Source: Candidatus Nanopelagicales bacterium
Lineage (GTDB): Bacteria > Actinomycetota > Actinomycetes > S36-B12
Length of the DNA: 43,772 nt
Direction of reading: 5' to 3'
Assembly: GCA_028688835.1 (NCBI GenBank)
Contig: JAQTXL010000004.1
Span: 1 to 43,772 of the forward strand
This document shows positions 15,456 through 22,846 of the stretch, piece by piece. The notes below the pieces were generated by a model. The model was not told the origin of the DNA and ran no database searches. It saw nothing but the letters and a program-made list of their open reading frames with translations. The position numbers were made by a program, and so were the translations under genes. Numbering within the stretch: position 1 is the stretch's first letter; every line of letters begins with the position of its first letter.

Positions 15456-16523
15456 CTACTTGGGTATGGCGTTCGTCAGCGAGCGCGCGACGAGCACGCC
15501 GAAGCCCATCGTCGGCGACACCTCGGAGCCGTAGTACATGAGCCACTTGTTCTTGCCAGTGCTGATGATGTCGGCATCGCCGCCACCGGCGATCACGAAC
15601 TTCTCACCGGTGAAGGTCGTGCCGTTGGTGCTCGTCGACACGAAGATGCCGTACGAGGATCCGCGGTCGGCTGCGTAGTAGAGCGCGATCTTGCCCTTGG
15701 CGTCGACCAGGGCGAAGGGGTGCGAACCGCTCATGGCCAGCTGCGGGCCCATGGTCCAGGTGAGCATGTCGGTCGAGGTGGCGGTGCGCATGATGCGCTC
15801 GGCGCGCTCGCCGGGCTTCTCGAGATTGGAGAAGTAGGCGCGGTAGGTGCCGCCGACCTTCACCAGGCTCAGCGTGCCCGGCTCGAAGCCTGCCTGGGCG
15901 GTGGTGATGACCGGCCCCTCCTCCGTGAAGGTGAGGCCGTTGTCGGAGCTGATGGCCGAGGTGATGGTCCCGGCAGAGGTGTAGAAGAGGCGGATGCGGT
16001 CGGCATCGACACGCACGGCGCGCGGCTGCCCCGCCATGGTCTTCAGCGGCGCCACCGACTCGGCGACGAACTTCGTGCCCGTGGCATCAGTCGACGTCGC
16101 GGTGCGCAGGCCGGTGGGGTTGACCCACGAGTACAGGCGGATGCGGCCGTCAGCGAGGCGGATCGCCGACGGGTCGGCGACCTGCTTGCCGGTGCCGCCG
16201 AAGGTGTCCTGCGTGAGCACTGGGCCGACAGGCGTGAAGATCCCCGCGGTCTTGGCCATCACCGGAGCCTTGGGCGGGGTGCCCGGCACACCGGGTGCTC
16301 CGGTCGGATTGCCAACAGGTGCACCAGCGACGGGCTTCGAGCTGGGCGCCCAGCGGCCATTGATGCACTCGATGGCCCCTGAGCCCAGCGGCTTGACCTC
16401 CCCGGGCTGACTGCACGGATCACCGGGCTGCTCCGCAGCATTCGCCCAGGTGCCACCGGCCATGAGGGCAGCCACGGCGACGGACACGGACAGCGCGGTG
16501 CGCAGCTTTGCCTGCTTGGTCAT
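15456..16523 (-). CDS. Secreted protein, five-bladed beta-propeller-like
   Basis: 355 aa. The N-terminus is a standard Sec signal peptide: MTKQAKLRTALSVSVAVAALMAGGTWANA-AEQ. A Pro/Gly-rich linker follows (about 60-90), then repeated blade-like segments with the pattern of glycosyl hydrolase family 43/sialidase-like propellers: DPSAIRLADGRIRLYSW, TATSTDATGTKFV, DADRIRLFYTSAG, SSDNGLTFTEEG, TATSTDMLTWTMG, STSTNGTTFTG. These Asp-box-like SxDxGxTF motifs recur. No catalytic triad can be assigned with confidence, so the enzyme activity and substrate are unknown. It is the first chromosomal gene beyond the tRNA. Confidence 0.75.
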   Translation of the reverse strand: MTKQAKLRTALSVSVAVAALMAGGTWANAAEQPGDPCSQPGEVKPLGSGAIECINGRWAPSSKPVAGAPVGNPTGAPGVPGTPPKAPVMAKTAGIFTPVGPVLTQDTFGGTGKQVADPSAIRLADGRIRLYSWVNPTGLRTATSTDATGTKFVAESVAPLKTMAGQPRAVRVDADRIRLFYTSAGTITSAISSDNGLTFTEEGPVITTAQAGFEPGTLSLVKVGGTYRAYFSNLEKPGERAERIMRTATSTDMLTWTMGPQLAMSGSHPFALVDAKGKIALYYAADRGSSYGIFVSTSTNGTTFTGEKFVIAGGGDADIISTGKNKWLMYYGSEVSPTMGFGVLVARSLTNAIPK

Positions 16524-16593
16524 GCCGCGAGGCTAGCGGCCCGATGACCCCATGGCCACGGCTTCGCCGCACGCACATGGTTGCATTGCTGCA

Positions 16594-16878
16594 ATGGAGG
16601 CCCTGCGAATCACGGTGCGCGTCAAGCCCGGCGCCTCGCGGGCGCGTGTCGGTGGCGCGTACGGCGAGCCGGCCGCGCTGATCGTCGCCGTGCATGCCCA
16701 GCCGGTCGACGGGCAGGCCAACACCGCGGTGATCGCAGCGCTGGCATCAGCGCTTGACGTGCGCAAGGCCGACCTGAGCGTCGTGTCCGGACACACGGCC
16801 CGCACGAAGGTGGTCGAGATCTCGTGCGCCGATGCTGCCGACGTGCAGGCGCGCATCGATGCGCTGCTGCTGGCCTAG
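16594..16878 (+). CDS. DUF167/YggU family protein
   Basis: 94 aa from ATG 16594; the track start at 16552 adds 14 residues that do not belong to the family. The signature [16 protein letters not shown]...[29 protein letters not shown]...[14 protein letters not shown] is complete. DUF167 proteins have a small alpha/beta fold; cellular role is unknown. It is divergent from the secreted propeller gene and converges on the PhnA-like gene with a 4-bp overlap of stops. Confidence 0.85.
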   Translation: MEALRITVRVKPGASRARVGGAYGEPAALIVAVHAQPVDGQANTAVIAALASALDVRKADLSVVSGHTARTKVVEISCADAADVQARIDALLLA

Positions 16879-17222
16879 GCCTTCTTCACCACGCTCGACT
16901 TGAGCATCATCGGCCCGAAGCCGTCGACCTTGGCATCGATGTCGTGGTCGCCCACGCCCTGCACGAGGCGGATGTCGCGCACCTTCGTGCCGACCTTGAT
17001 CGGCTGCGAGCTGCCCTTGACCTTCACGTCCTTGACGATGGTCACCGAGTCGCCGTCGGCCAGCACATTGCCAACGGCGTCGCGGATGACCGGAGTCGCC
17101 TCAGCTGCGTCGTCCCCAGCCTGCACCGACCACTCGTGGGCGCACTCGGGGCAGACGAACAGCCCGCTCAGCTCGTAGGTGAACTCGCAGGAGCACTGGG
17201 GGCATGGGGGCGTGTCGTCCAT
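16875..17222 (-). CDS. yjdM: PhnA/YjdM family zinc-ribbon protein
   Basis: 115 aa. N-terminal zinc ribbon CPQCSCEF...[10 protein letters not shown] (two CxxC pairs), then the PhnA domain [43 protein letters not shown]...[22 protein letters not shown]. Length and sequence match the YjdM/PhnA family. The old phosphonate link of the name is not well supported; the role remains uncertain. A 9-bp gap separates it from the upstream enoyl-CoA hydratase gene, so both are probably on one transcript. Confidence 0.9.
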   Translation of the reverse strand: MDDTPPCPQCSCEFTYELSGLFVCPECAHEWSVQAGDDAAEATPVIRDAVGNVLADGDSVTIVKDVKVKGSSQPIKVGTKVRDIRLVQGVGDHDIDAKVDGFGPMMLKSSVVKKA

Positions 17223-17231
17223 GCCACGAAC

Positions 17232-18119
17232 CTAGCCCTTGACGTTGGGGAACCTCTTGCGTGCTTCCTCGAGGGCGACCTCGGCGCGCTGGCCGGCGAC
17301 CTTGCGAGGCGCCGGGCCGTAGCCCTTGTCGGCGTTCTCCTTGCGCCAGGCGGCGACGTCGCCGGCGTGACCGGTGACCTCCATCATCTGCAAGCTGGCC
17401 TGCAGGTTGACGCGCATGCCCATGGTCTCCCAGGCGCGCTTGACGCCGGCCTTGATGCCCATGAGCACCGACAGCGGCGCCTGCGCGATCTGCCAGGCGA
17501 TGAGCTCTGCGGTGGCCTCGAGATCCTCAGCGGGCACGACGCGGTTGACGAAGCCGATGCGCTTGGCCTCCTCGGCGTCGATCGTCTGCGAGAGGTAGAG
17601 GTACTCGTAGGTGCGGTGGAAGTTCATCGTGACCCACGGCTCGATGAGGGTCTCGCCGCCCGGGAAGCCCAGGCCCTGGGGCAACGGCATCTGGAAGTAG
17701 GCGTCCTCGGACGCGATGACGATGTCGTTGAGCAGCGCGAAGTAGGTGCCGCCGCCGACGCAGTAGCCGTTGACCGCGGAGATGGTCGGCTTCTGGAACT
17801 CCCAGAGGTGCAGCACCGGCCAGGTGAAGAGCTTGGCCTGTCCGGCCCACGGGTGACCGGCCTCGGCGGCCTCGAGGAACTCCGGGTAGGCGGGGCCGCC
17901 ACCGGCGCCCATGTCGTGGCCCGCGCTGAAGCCGCGGCCATTGGCCTTCATGATGACGACCTTGATGTTGTAGTCGTTCTCAGCGTCGGTGAGGCACTGC
18001 TCGACGTCCCAGACCATCGACGAGCTCTGCGAGTTCGCTGCCTCGGGGCGGTTCAGGATGATGCGCGCGACAGGGCCATCCTTCTCGTAGATGACCGCTT
18101 CAAGTTCCTGACGCTCCAT
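17232..18119 (-). CDS. Enoyl-CoA hydratase/isomerase family protein
   Basis: 295 aa, ATG. Crotonase fold signatures: ARIILNRPEAANSQ, IKVVIMKANGRGFSAGHDMG (oxyanion hole), KPTISAVNGYCVGGGTYFALLNDIVIAS (second oxyanion hole), and a C-terminal helical trimerisation part. A long insertion between residues about 70 and 100 (GGGPAYPEFLEAAEAGHPWAGQAKLFTWPVLHLWEF) distinguishes it from short-chain EchA. It acts on a CoA thioester in fatty-acid or related catabolism; the exact substrate cannot be told. No other beta-oxidation gene is nearby. Confidence 0.88.
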   Translation of the reverse strand: MERQELEAVIYEKDGPVARIILNRPEAANSQSSSMVWDVEQCLTDAENDYNIKVVIMKANGRGFSAGHDMGAGGGPAYPEFLEAAEAGHPWAGQAKLFTWPVLHLWEFQKPTISAVNGYCVGGGTYFALLNDIVIASEDAYFQMPLPQGLGFPGGETLIEPWVTMNFHRTYEYLYLSQTIDAEEAKRIGFVNRVVPAEDLEATAELIAWQIAQAPLSVLMGIKAGVKRAWETMGMRVNLQASLQMMEVTGHAGDVAAWRKENADKGYGPAPRKVAGQRAEVALEEARKRFPNVKG

Positions 18120-18226
18120 GGTGACTCCTTCGCACAGCTGCCGTGCGGCAGCGATGGTCGGAGATTAGTCGCGAGCGGGGCCCGACGCGCCCGGAATGGC
18201 ACGAATCACAGCGGTGGTCGGGGATG

Positions 18227-18302
18227 TGGCTCCCCCATCTGGACTCGAACCAGAAACCCTGCGATTAACAGTCGCATGCTCTGCCAATTGAGCTATGGGG
18301 GA
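18227..18302 (-). tRNA. tRNA-Asn(GTT)
   Basis: Minus strand TCCCCCATAGCTCAATTGGC... with anticodon loop CTGTTAA (GTT), T arm TCTGG-TTCGAGT-CCAGA, acceptor TCCCCCA/TGGGGGA, discriminator G and an encoded CCA. All four stems pair fully. Confidence 0.95.
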
Positions 18303-18380
18303 TCAAACAGCGCCCGCAGAGAATACCAAGGTGCAGCGGGGGCGCCGACACCGGTCGAAGGCCTGCCCGGGAACGTGCGC

Positions 18381-18884
18381 TCAGATGCCCAGGGCGGTGC
18401 GCCACTCGCCCAGCGCGCGGTCGGCATCGGCGCGGTTCTGCGGGTCATCGGGGTCGACCCCGGCGTCGAAGACCACCGTCCAGGAGATCTCGTCGCGCCC
18501 CTCGCGGCGGGCGGCGGCCAGGCAGGTGCCGCCCCTGGGCAGGTCGAAGCGCTCGCTCACGATGACGTTCGCGGTGACCTGGGCGTGCACGGCTGCCGGC
18601 AGCTGGCGCGGCGTGGAGATGGGCACGCGCAGCCGCTGGCCGTGCCCGCGCTCGTCGTGCAGCTCGAGCTCGAGGAAGGGCTCGGACCACGACGCGCGGA
18701 TGACGCGCCGCCAGGGGATGCGCGAGCCCTGCAGGTAGAGGGCCTCGCCGGTGGCGATGACGTGCGTGGTGTCAGGCAGCTCGTTCGTGCCCCAGGCGAT
18801 GACCCGCTCCCCGGCGCCGACGCCGGCGGCCTCGCGCACCTCAGCGGGGATCCGCGCGGAGCGAACGCGGCGCAGCACGCTCAC
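18381..18884 (-). CDS. Conserved actinobacterial protein downstream of dnaG
   Basis: 167 aa from GTG 18884, which overlaps the dnaG stop (GTGA). The track version starts at 19319 inside dnaG in another frame and is not real. The sequence ARIPAEVREAAGVGAGERVIAWGTNELPDTTHVIATGEALYLQGSRIPWRRVIRASW reads as a beta-rich domain; no catalytic motif is seen. I recall similar short proteins beside dnaG in actinobacteria, but function is unknown. Coupling suggests co-expression with primase. Confidence 0.75.
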   Translation of the reverse strand: MSVLRRVRSARIPAEVREAAGVGAGERVIAWGTNELPDTTHVIATGEALYLQGSRIPWRRVIRASWSEPFLELELHDERGHGQRLRVPISTPRQLPAAVHAQVTANVIVSERFDLPRGGTCLAAARREGRDEISWTVVFDAGVDPDDPQNRADADRALGEWRTALGI

Positions 18885-20776
18885 GGGCGCTCGCCCAGGG
18901 CCTCGGTGTGCAGGGACTTCTTGTAGTCCTCGAGGGCCATGAGTTCGGCGAACAGCTGCTGGTGCAGTGCGGCCTGCTCGGGTGAGTCCGTGCGCTGCAG
19001 GCGCCCGCGCAGCTCGAGGATCCGGCGCGCGGCGTCGAGCTCGAGCAGGCGCGCGATGAGGCTGGTGGCGTAGCGCTCGTCGTCGACGGACTCCGAGGGA
19101 AGCGGGTCGACGGCGAGCTCGCGGATGAGGCGACGCACCTGGTCGTCGGCGGCCACCGCGAGCACTGCGTCGACCCACACGAGGCCATCGAGCTGGGCCG
19201 TGGGCATGCCGGCGGCCGTGATGGCCCGGTGCACGGCCCGGGCGCGTGGATGGGTGAAGGCGGAGTCCTCGAGCGCGGGGTAGCGCTGCTCGACAGCGCC
19301 GGGCATCTGCAGGGCGCACTTCAGGGCCTCGCGCTCGATCGTGAACGCCGGCCCGTCGTTGGCCGGGATCGGCTCGTCGCGCTCGGGCTCGGGCTCGGGC
19401 TCGCGCTGGACCGCGGGCGCCTCCTGCGCTGTGAACGACGGGCGCTTGGCGGGAGCGGGCCTGGTCGCCACGGCCGCCTGCACCGCACCGACCTCCATGC
19501 CCAGGAAGCCGGCCAGGCGGCGGGTGTACTCCGGCCGCAGGGCCGGGTCCTTGATGCGCGCGACGATGGGGGCGGCCTCGTGGAGGGCGGCCACGCGACC
19601 CTCGGCGGTCTCGAGGTCGTGCGCGGTCAGCGCGGACTTGATGGCGAACTCGAACAGCGGCACCCGCCGTTCGACCAGCGCGCGCACGGCCTCGTCGCCC
19701 TTGGCCAGGCGCAGGTCGCAGGGGTCCATGCCGCTGGGCTCGACGGCGACGAAGGTGCTCGTCACGAACCGCTGGTCCTCGTCGAAGGCGCGCAGCGCCG
19801 CCTTCTGCCCGGCGGCATCGCCGTCGAAGGTGAAGATGACCTGCCCGCGCATCTGGTCGTCGTCCATGAGCAGGCGGCGCAGGATGCGGATGTGCTCGGA
19901 GCCGAAGGCAGTGCCGCAGGTGGCGACCGCCGTTGTGATGCCGGCGAGGTGGCAGGCCATGACATCGGTGTAGCCCTCAACGATCACGGCCTGCTGCTGC
20001 TTGGAGATGTCCTTGCGCGCGAGGTCGAGCCCGTAGAGCACCTGGCTCTTCTTGTAGATCGGGGTCTCGGGGGTGTTGAGGTACTTCGGGCCGTCGTCAT
20101 CGTCGAGGAGCTTGCGTGCGCCGAAGCCGACGACATCGCCGCTGAGCTCGCGGATCGGCCACACGAGGCGCCCCCGGAAGCGGTCGTAGACGCCGCGGTT
20201 GCCCTGGCTCAGCAGGCCGCCGGTGAGCAGCTCGGCATCGGAGAACCCGCGCTTGCGCAGGGTGTTCGTGAGCGCATCCCAGGACTTGGGTGCGAAGCCG
20301 ACACCGAAGGTCCGGGCGACGTCGGCGTCGAAGCCGCGCTGCTGCAGGAAGGCGCGGGCGATCTCGGCCTCGGGCGTGGCCAGCTGCTCCTGGTACCAGC
20401 CGGCCGCGATCTTGTGCGCCTCGACCAGGCGCGTGCGCTGGCCCTGCTGGCGGTTGACGGCTGCCCCGCCCTCGACGTAGCGCAGCTCGATGCCGGTCTT
20501 GTTCGCCAGCTTCTCGACCGACTCCGCGAAGCTCAGGTGGTCGATCTTCTGCAGGAAGCTCAGGACATCGCCGCCCTCGCCGCAGCCGAAGCAGTACCAC
20601 ATGCCGCGGCTGGGGGTCACGTGGAAACTCGGCGAGCGCTCGTCGTGGAAGGGGCACAGGCCCTTGAGGGAGCCGCCGCCGGCGGACTTCAGGGTGACGT
20701 ACTCGCGCACGACATCGTCGATGCGCGCCCGCTCCCGGACGAGGGCGATGTCCTCGTCTCGAATCCGGCCCGCCAT
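18881..20776 (-). CDS. dnaG: DNA primase DnaG
   Basis: 631 aa, full length. The N-terminal CHC2 zinc finger is present (C41-PFH44, YC62-FGC65). The catalytic core carries GFGARKLLDDDDGPKYLNTPET, and the TOPRIM domain shows VIVEGYTDVMACHLAG and the metal-binding FTFDGDAAGQKAAL. A Pro/Glu-rich linker (PEPEPERDEPIP) leads to the C-terminal helicase-binding domain (about 480-631). DnaG makes RNA primers for replication at the fork. A small downstream gene overlaps it, and the dGTPase gene lies 54 bp upstream. Confidence 0.97.
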   Translation of the reverse strand: MAGRIRDEDIALVRERARIDDVVREYVTLKSAGGGSLKGLCPFHDERSPSFHVTPSRGMWYCFGCGEGGDVLSFLQKIDHLSFAESVEKLANKTGIELRYVEGGAAVNRQQGQRTRLVEAHKIAAGWYQEQLATPEAEIARAFLQQRGFDADVARTFGVGFAPKSWDALTNTLRKRGFSDAELLTGGLLSQGNRGVYDRFRGRLVWPIRELSGDVVGFGARKLLDDDDGPKYLNTPETPIYKKSQVLYGLDLARKDISKQQQAVIVEGYTDVMACHLAGITTAVATCGTAFGSEHIRILRRLLMDDDQMRGQVIFTFDGDAAGQKAALRAFDEDQRFVTSTFVAVEPSGMDPCDLRLAKGDEAVRALVERRVPLFEFAIKSALTAHDLETAEGRVAALHEAAPIVARIKDPALRPEYTRRLAGFLGMEVGAVQAAVATRPAPAKRPSFTAQEAPAVQREPEPEPERDEPIPANDGPAFTIEREALKCALQMPGAVEQRYPALEDSAFTHPRARAVHRAITAAGMPTAQLDGLVWVDAVLAVAADDQVRRLIRELAVDPLPSESVDDERYATSLIARLLELDAARRILELRGRLQRTDSPEQAALHQQLFAELMALEDYKKSLHTEALGERP

Positions 20777-20830
20777 GGCACGAGTCTAGGTGCCGCCGCT
20801 GACCCCGCTCAGCGGATCAGCCGCCAGTGG

Positions 20831-22060
20831 TCAGCGGATCAGGCGCTCATGCCAGCGCACGATGCTGACGTCGGTGAGGCTGGCGACCTGGTCGATGATC
20901 ACCCGCATCCGCTCGGCGTCGTTGGCCGCCTCGGCGTACGTCTCGGCCAGCCAGGGCTCCAGGGATCGGCCCTCGTCCAGGCGCAGGGCGTGGACGACCT
21001 CGGCCACGAGCTCGCGCTGGCGCGCCTGCTCGGCCTCGATGCCCGGGCGCCGCATGACGAACAGGACCGCGATCGCCTTCATGACGGCGACCTCGTCGCG
21101 CACCTCGTCGGGCACCACGAGATCAGCCGCGTAGCGGGTGAGCGGTGCATCGCCGTGGGCGATCTGGGTGGCCACCTGGGTCGTGACGCAGAACCGCGAG
21201 ATGAGGTAGCTGGTGGCCTTCTTCAGCGCAGCCTGGGTGCGCATCGTGCCGTCGAACTCGCGCGGCCAGTAGTCCAGCGCCAGCAGCCGCTCGAGGGCCT
21301 CGTCGAGGGCGTGGGGGTCTCGCTCAGGGTCGAAGCGCTCGCGCGCGGTCTCGACGAGCGCCCGCTGGTTCTGGGGGTCGCGCAGGTCGTCGAGACGCAC
21401 CAGGCCCGCGTGGATCGCATCCTCGACGTCGTGGATCGAGTAGGCCACATCGTCGGCCCAGTTCATCACCTGCTCCTCGATGCACTGCCGGCCTTCGGGA
21501 GCACCCTCGCGCAGCCAGTGGAAGACCTCGGCGTCATCGGCGTAGTAGCCGAACTTGGCGGTGCCCTCGCGCCGCGCCCAGGGGTACTTGCAGGAGGCGT
21601 CGAGTGTGGCACGGGTCAGGTTGAGCCCGGCGCTGCGGCCACGGGCATCGACGACCTTGGCCTCGAGGCGCGACACGATGCGGAGCGTCTGGGCATTGCC
21701 CTCGAACCCGCCGATGCCCTGCGCCAGGCGATCGAGCTCGATCTCGCCGTTGTGGCCGAACGGCGGGTGCCCCAGATCGTGGGCCAGACCCGCCACCTCG
21801 ACCACGTCGGGATCGCAGCCCAGAGCCTCGCCGAGCTCACGGGCGATCTGGGCCACCTCGAGGGTGTGGGTCAGGCGGGTGCGCGGGAAGTCATTGACGC
21901 CCGAGGTCATCACCTGGGTCTTGGCCGCCAGCCGTCGCAGCCCCGCGGAATGCAGCACCCGGGCCCGATCGCGCGCGAAAGGACTGCGCACCGACTCCTT
22001 GATCGGCTCGGCCACGAACCGGGCCATCGAGGCCTCGTCGTAGTGGGCGGGGTGGGACAC
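20831..22060 (-). CDS. dgt: Deoxyguanosinetriphosphate triphosphohydrolase (dGTPase)
   Basis: 409 aa from GTG 22060 (VSHPAHYDEASMARFV). The track start at 22183 adds a 41-residue low-complexity leader that overlaps the divergent gene and is less likely. HD-domain metal ligands are present: RLTHTLEVAQIARELG and GLAHDLGHPPFGHNGE, then NWADDVAYSIHDVEDAI. The enzyme cleaves dNTPs to nucleoside and triphosphate, balancing pools. Location next to dnaG is the standard actinobacterial arrangement. Confidence 0.93.
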   Translation of the reverse strand: MSHPAHYDEASMARFVAEPIKESVRSPFARDRARVLHSAGLRRLAAKTQVMTSGVNDFPRTRLTHTLEVAQIARELGEALGCDPDVVEVAGLAHDLGHPPFGHNGEIELDRLAQGIGGFEGNAQTLRIVSRLEAKVVDARGRSAGLNLTRATLDASCKYPWARREGTAKFGYYADDAEVFHWLREGAPEGRQCIEEQVMNWADDVAYSIHDVEDAIHAGLVRLDDLRDPQNQRALVETARERFDPERDPHALDEALERLLALDYWPREFDGTMRTQAALKKATSYLISRFCVTTQVATQIAHGDAPLTRYAADLVVPDEVRDEVAVMKAIAVLFVMRRPGIEAEQARQRELVAEVVHALRLDEGRSLEPWLAETYAEAANDAERMRVIIDQVASLTDVSIVRWHERLIR

Positions 22061-22183
22061 GTCGCCGACCCTAGCCAGTGCGCGTGACCCGCGGGTGGCC
22101 TGCGGGTGGCCAGTCGGTGTGATCGACACCGCCGACGGCTGCGGTGCGCCGCGGCGGGGTTCGGCGGGCTCAGGTGTGACCAT

Positions 22184-22846
22184 GTGACGGTGAGTGCACC
22201 CCCGGCGTCATCCCGGCGCCCGGCGAGCTCCACCCAGCGCCCCCGCTCCGCACGCGGCTGGATCGCGGCGGGCATCACCATCGCGGTCGCGCTTGCCCTG
22301 CTCGTGCCGATCGGCGCTGCCATGCAGATCGTGCTGTCGGCGCAGTTCGACGACCGCACCCGCACGCAGGCGATCGTGCTCATGGACCCGAGCCGGTTCT
22401 GGGGCGACGGGGCCGAGGTGCTGGCCTCGCGCGTCGATCACGCGGCCGAGCTCTACCGGCAGGGCGTCGCACCCGTGATCATGCTCACCGGCAAGGAGTC
22501 AACTGCGCGCGCCGAGCGCCGCCTGCTCGTCGCCAAGGGGGTGCCCGACGGCGACATCGTCAGCTTCATCACCGGCGTCGACACCCTGGGCTCCCTGCAG
22601 ATGGTCGCAGCGGTGATGAACGACCTGCACTGGCAGTCGGCGACGATCGTGACCGACCCGCCCAATGCAGCGCGCGCATCGGCGATCGCCAGCGGCTACG
22701 GCATCGATGCGCACCTGTCGCCGACCAAGTCGGGCCCGGGCGCGGCGATGACCAGCGACTACGTGGGCCGCGAGACTGCAGCCCTGCTGCGCTACTACCT
22801 CATCACCCGGTGGACCCAGCCGCAGCTCGTGCACCCGGCCGGCTAG
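22184..22846 (+). CDS. DUF218/YdcF-family membrane protein
   Basis: 220 aa from GTG 22184 (a second GTG at 22190 is also possible). One N-terminal membrane helix, GWIAAGITIAVALALLVPIGAAMQIV, leads into a DUF218 fold: QAIVLMDPSRFWGDG, DHAAELYRQGVAPVIMLTGKE, RRLLVAKGVPDGDIV, SATIVTDPPNAARASAIA. Other members (SanA, YdcF, ElyC) act in envelope functions; the exact role here is unknown. It is divergent from dgt and ends 4 bp into the convergent ppdK gene. Confidence 0.8.
   Translation: MTVSAPPASSRRPASSTQRPRSARGWIAAGITIAVALALLVPIGAAMQIVLSAQFDDRTRTQAIVLMDPSRFWGDGAEVLASRVDHAAELYRQGVAPVIMLTGKESTARAERRLLVAKGVPDGDIVSFITGVDTLGSLQMVAAVMNDLHWQSATIVTDPPNAARASAIASGYGIDAHLSPTKSGPGAAMTSDYVGRETAALLRYYLITRWTQPQLVHPAG

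Noticed and set aside
15396-16382. 328-aa plus-strand ORF
   Set aside because: Antisense to the secreted beta-propeller gene, which has a clear signal peptide and repeated motifs.
20796-20837. Inverted repeat CCGCTGACC ... GGTCAGCGG between dnaG and dgt
   Set aside because: Long 24-nt loop, it runs into the dgt stop region and has no U-tract; likely chance in repetitive GC-rich sequence.
19229-22087. 952-aa plus-strand ORF
   Set aside because: Antisense shadow of dnaG and dgt in GC-rich DNA; low-complexity Leu/Gly/Ala/His composition and no domain.
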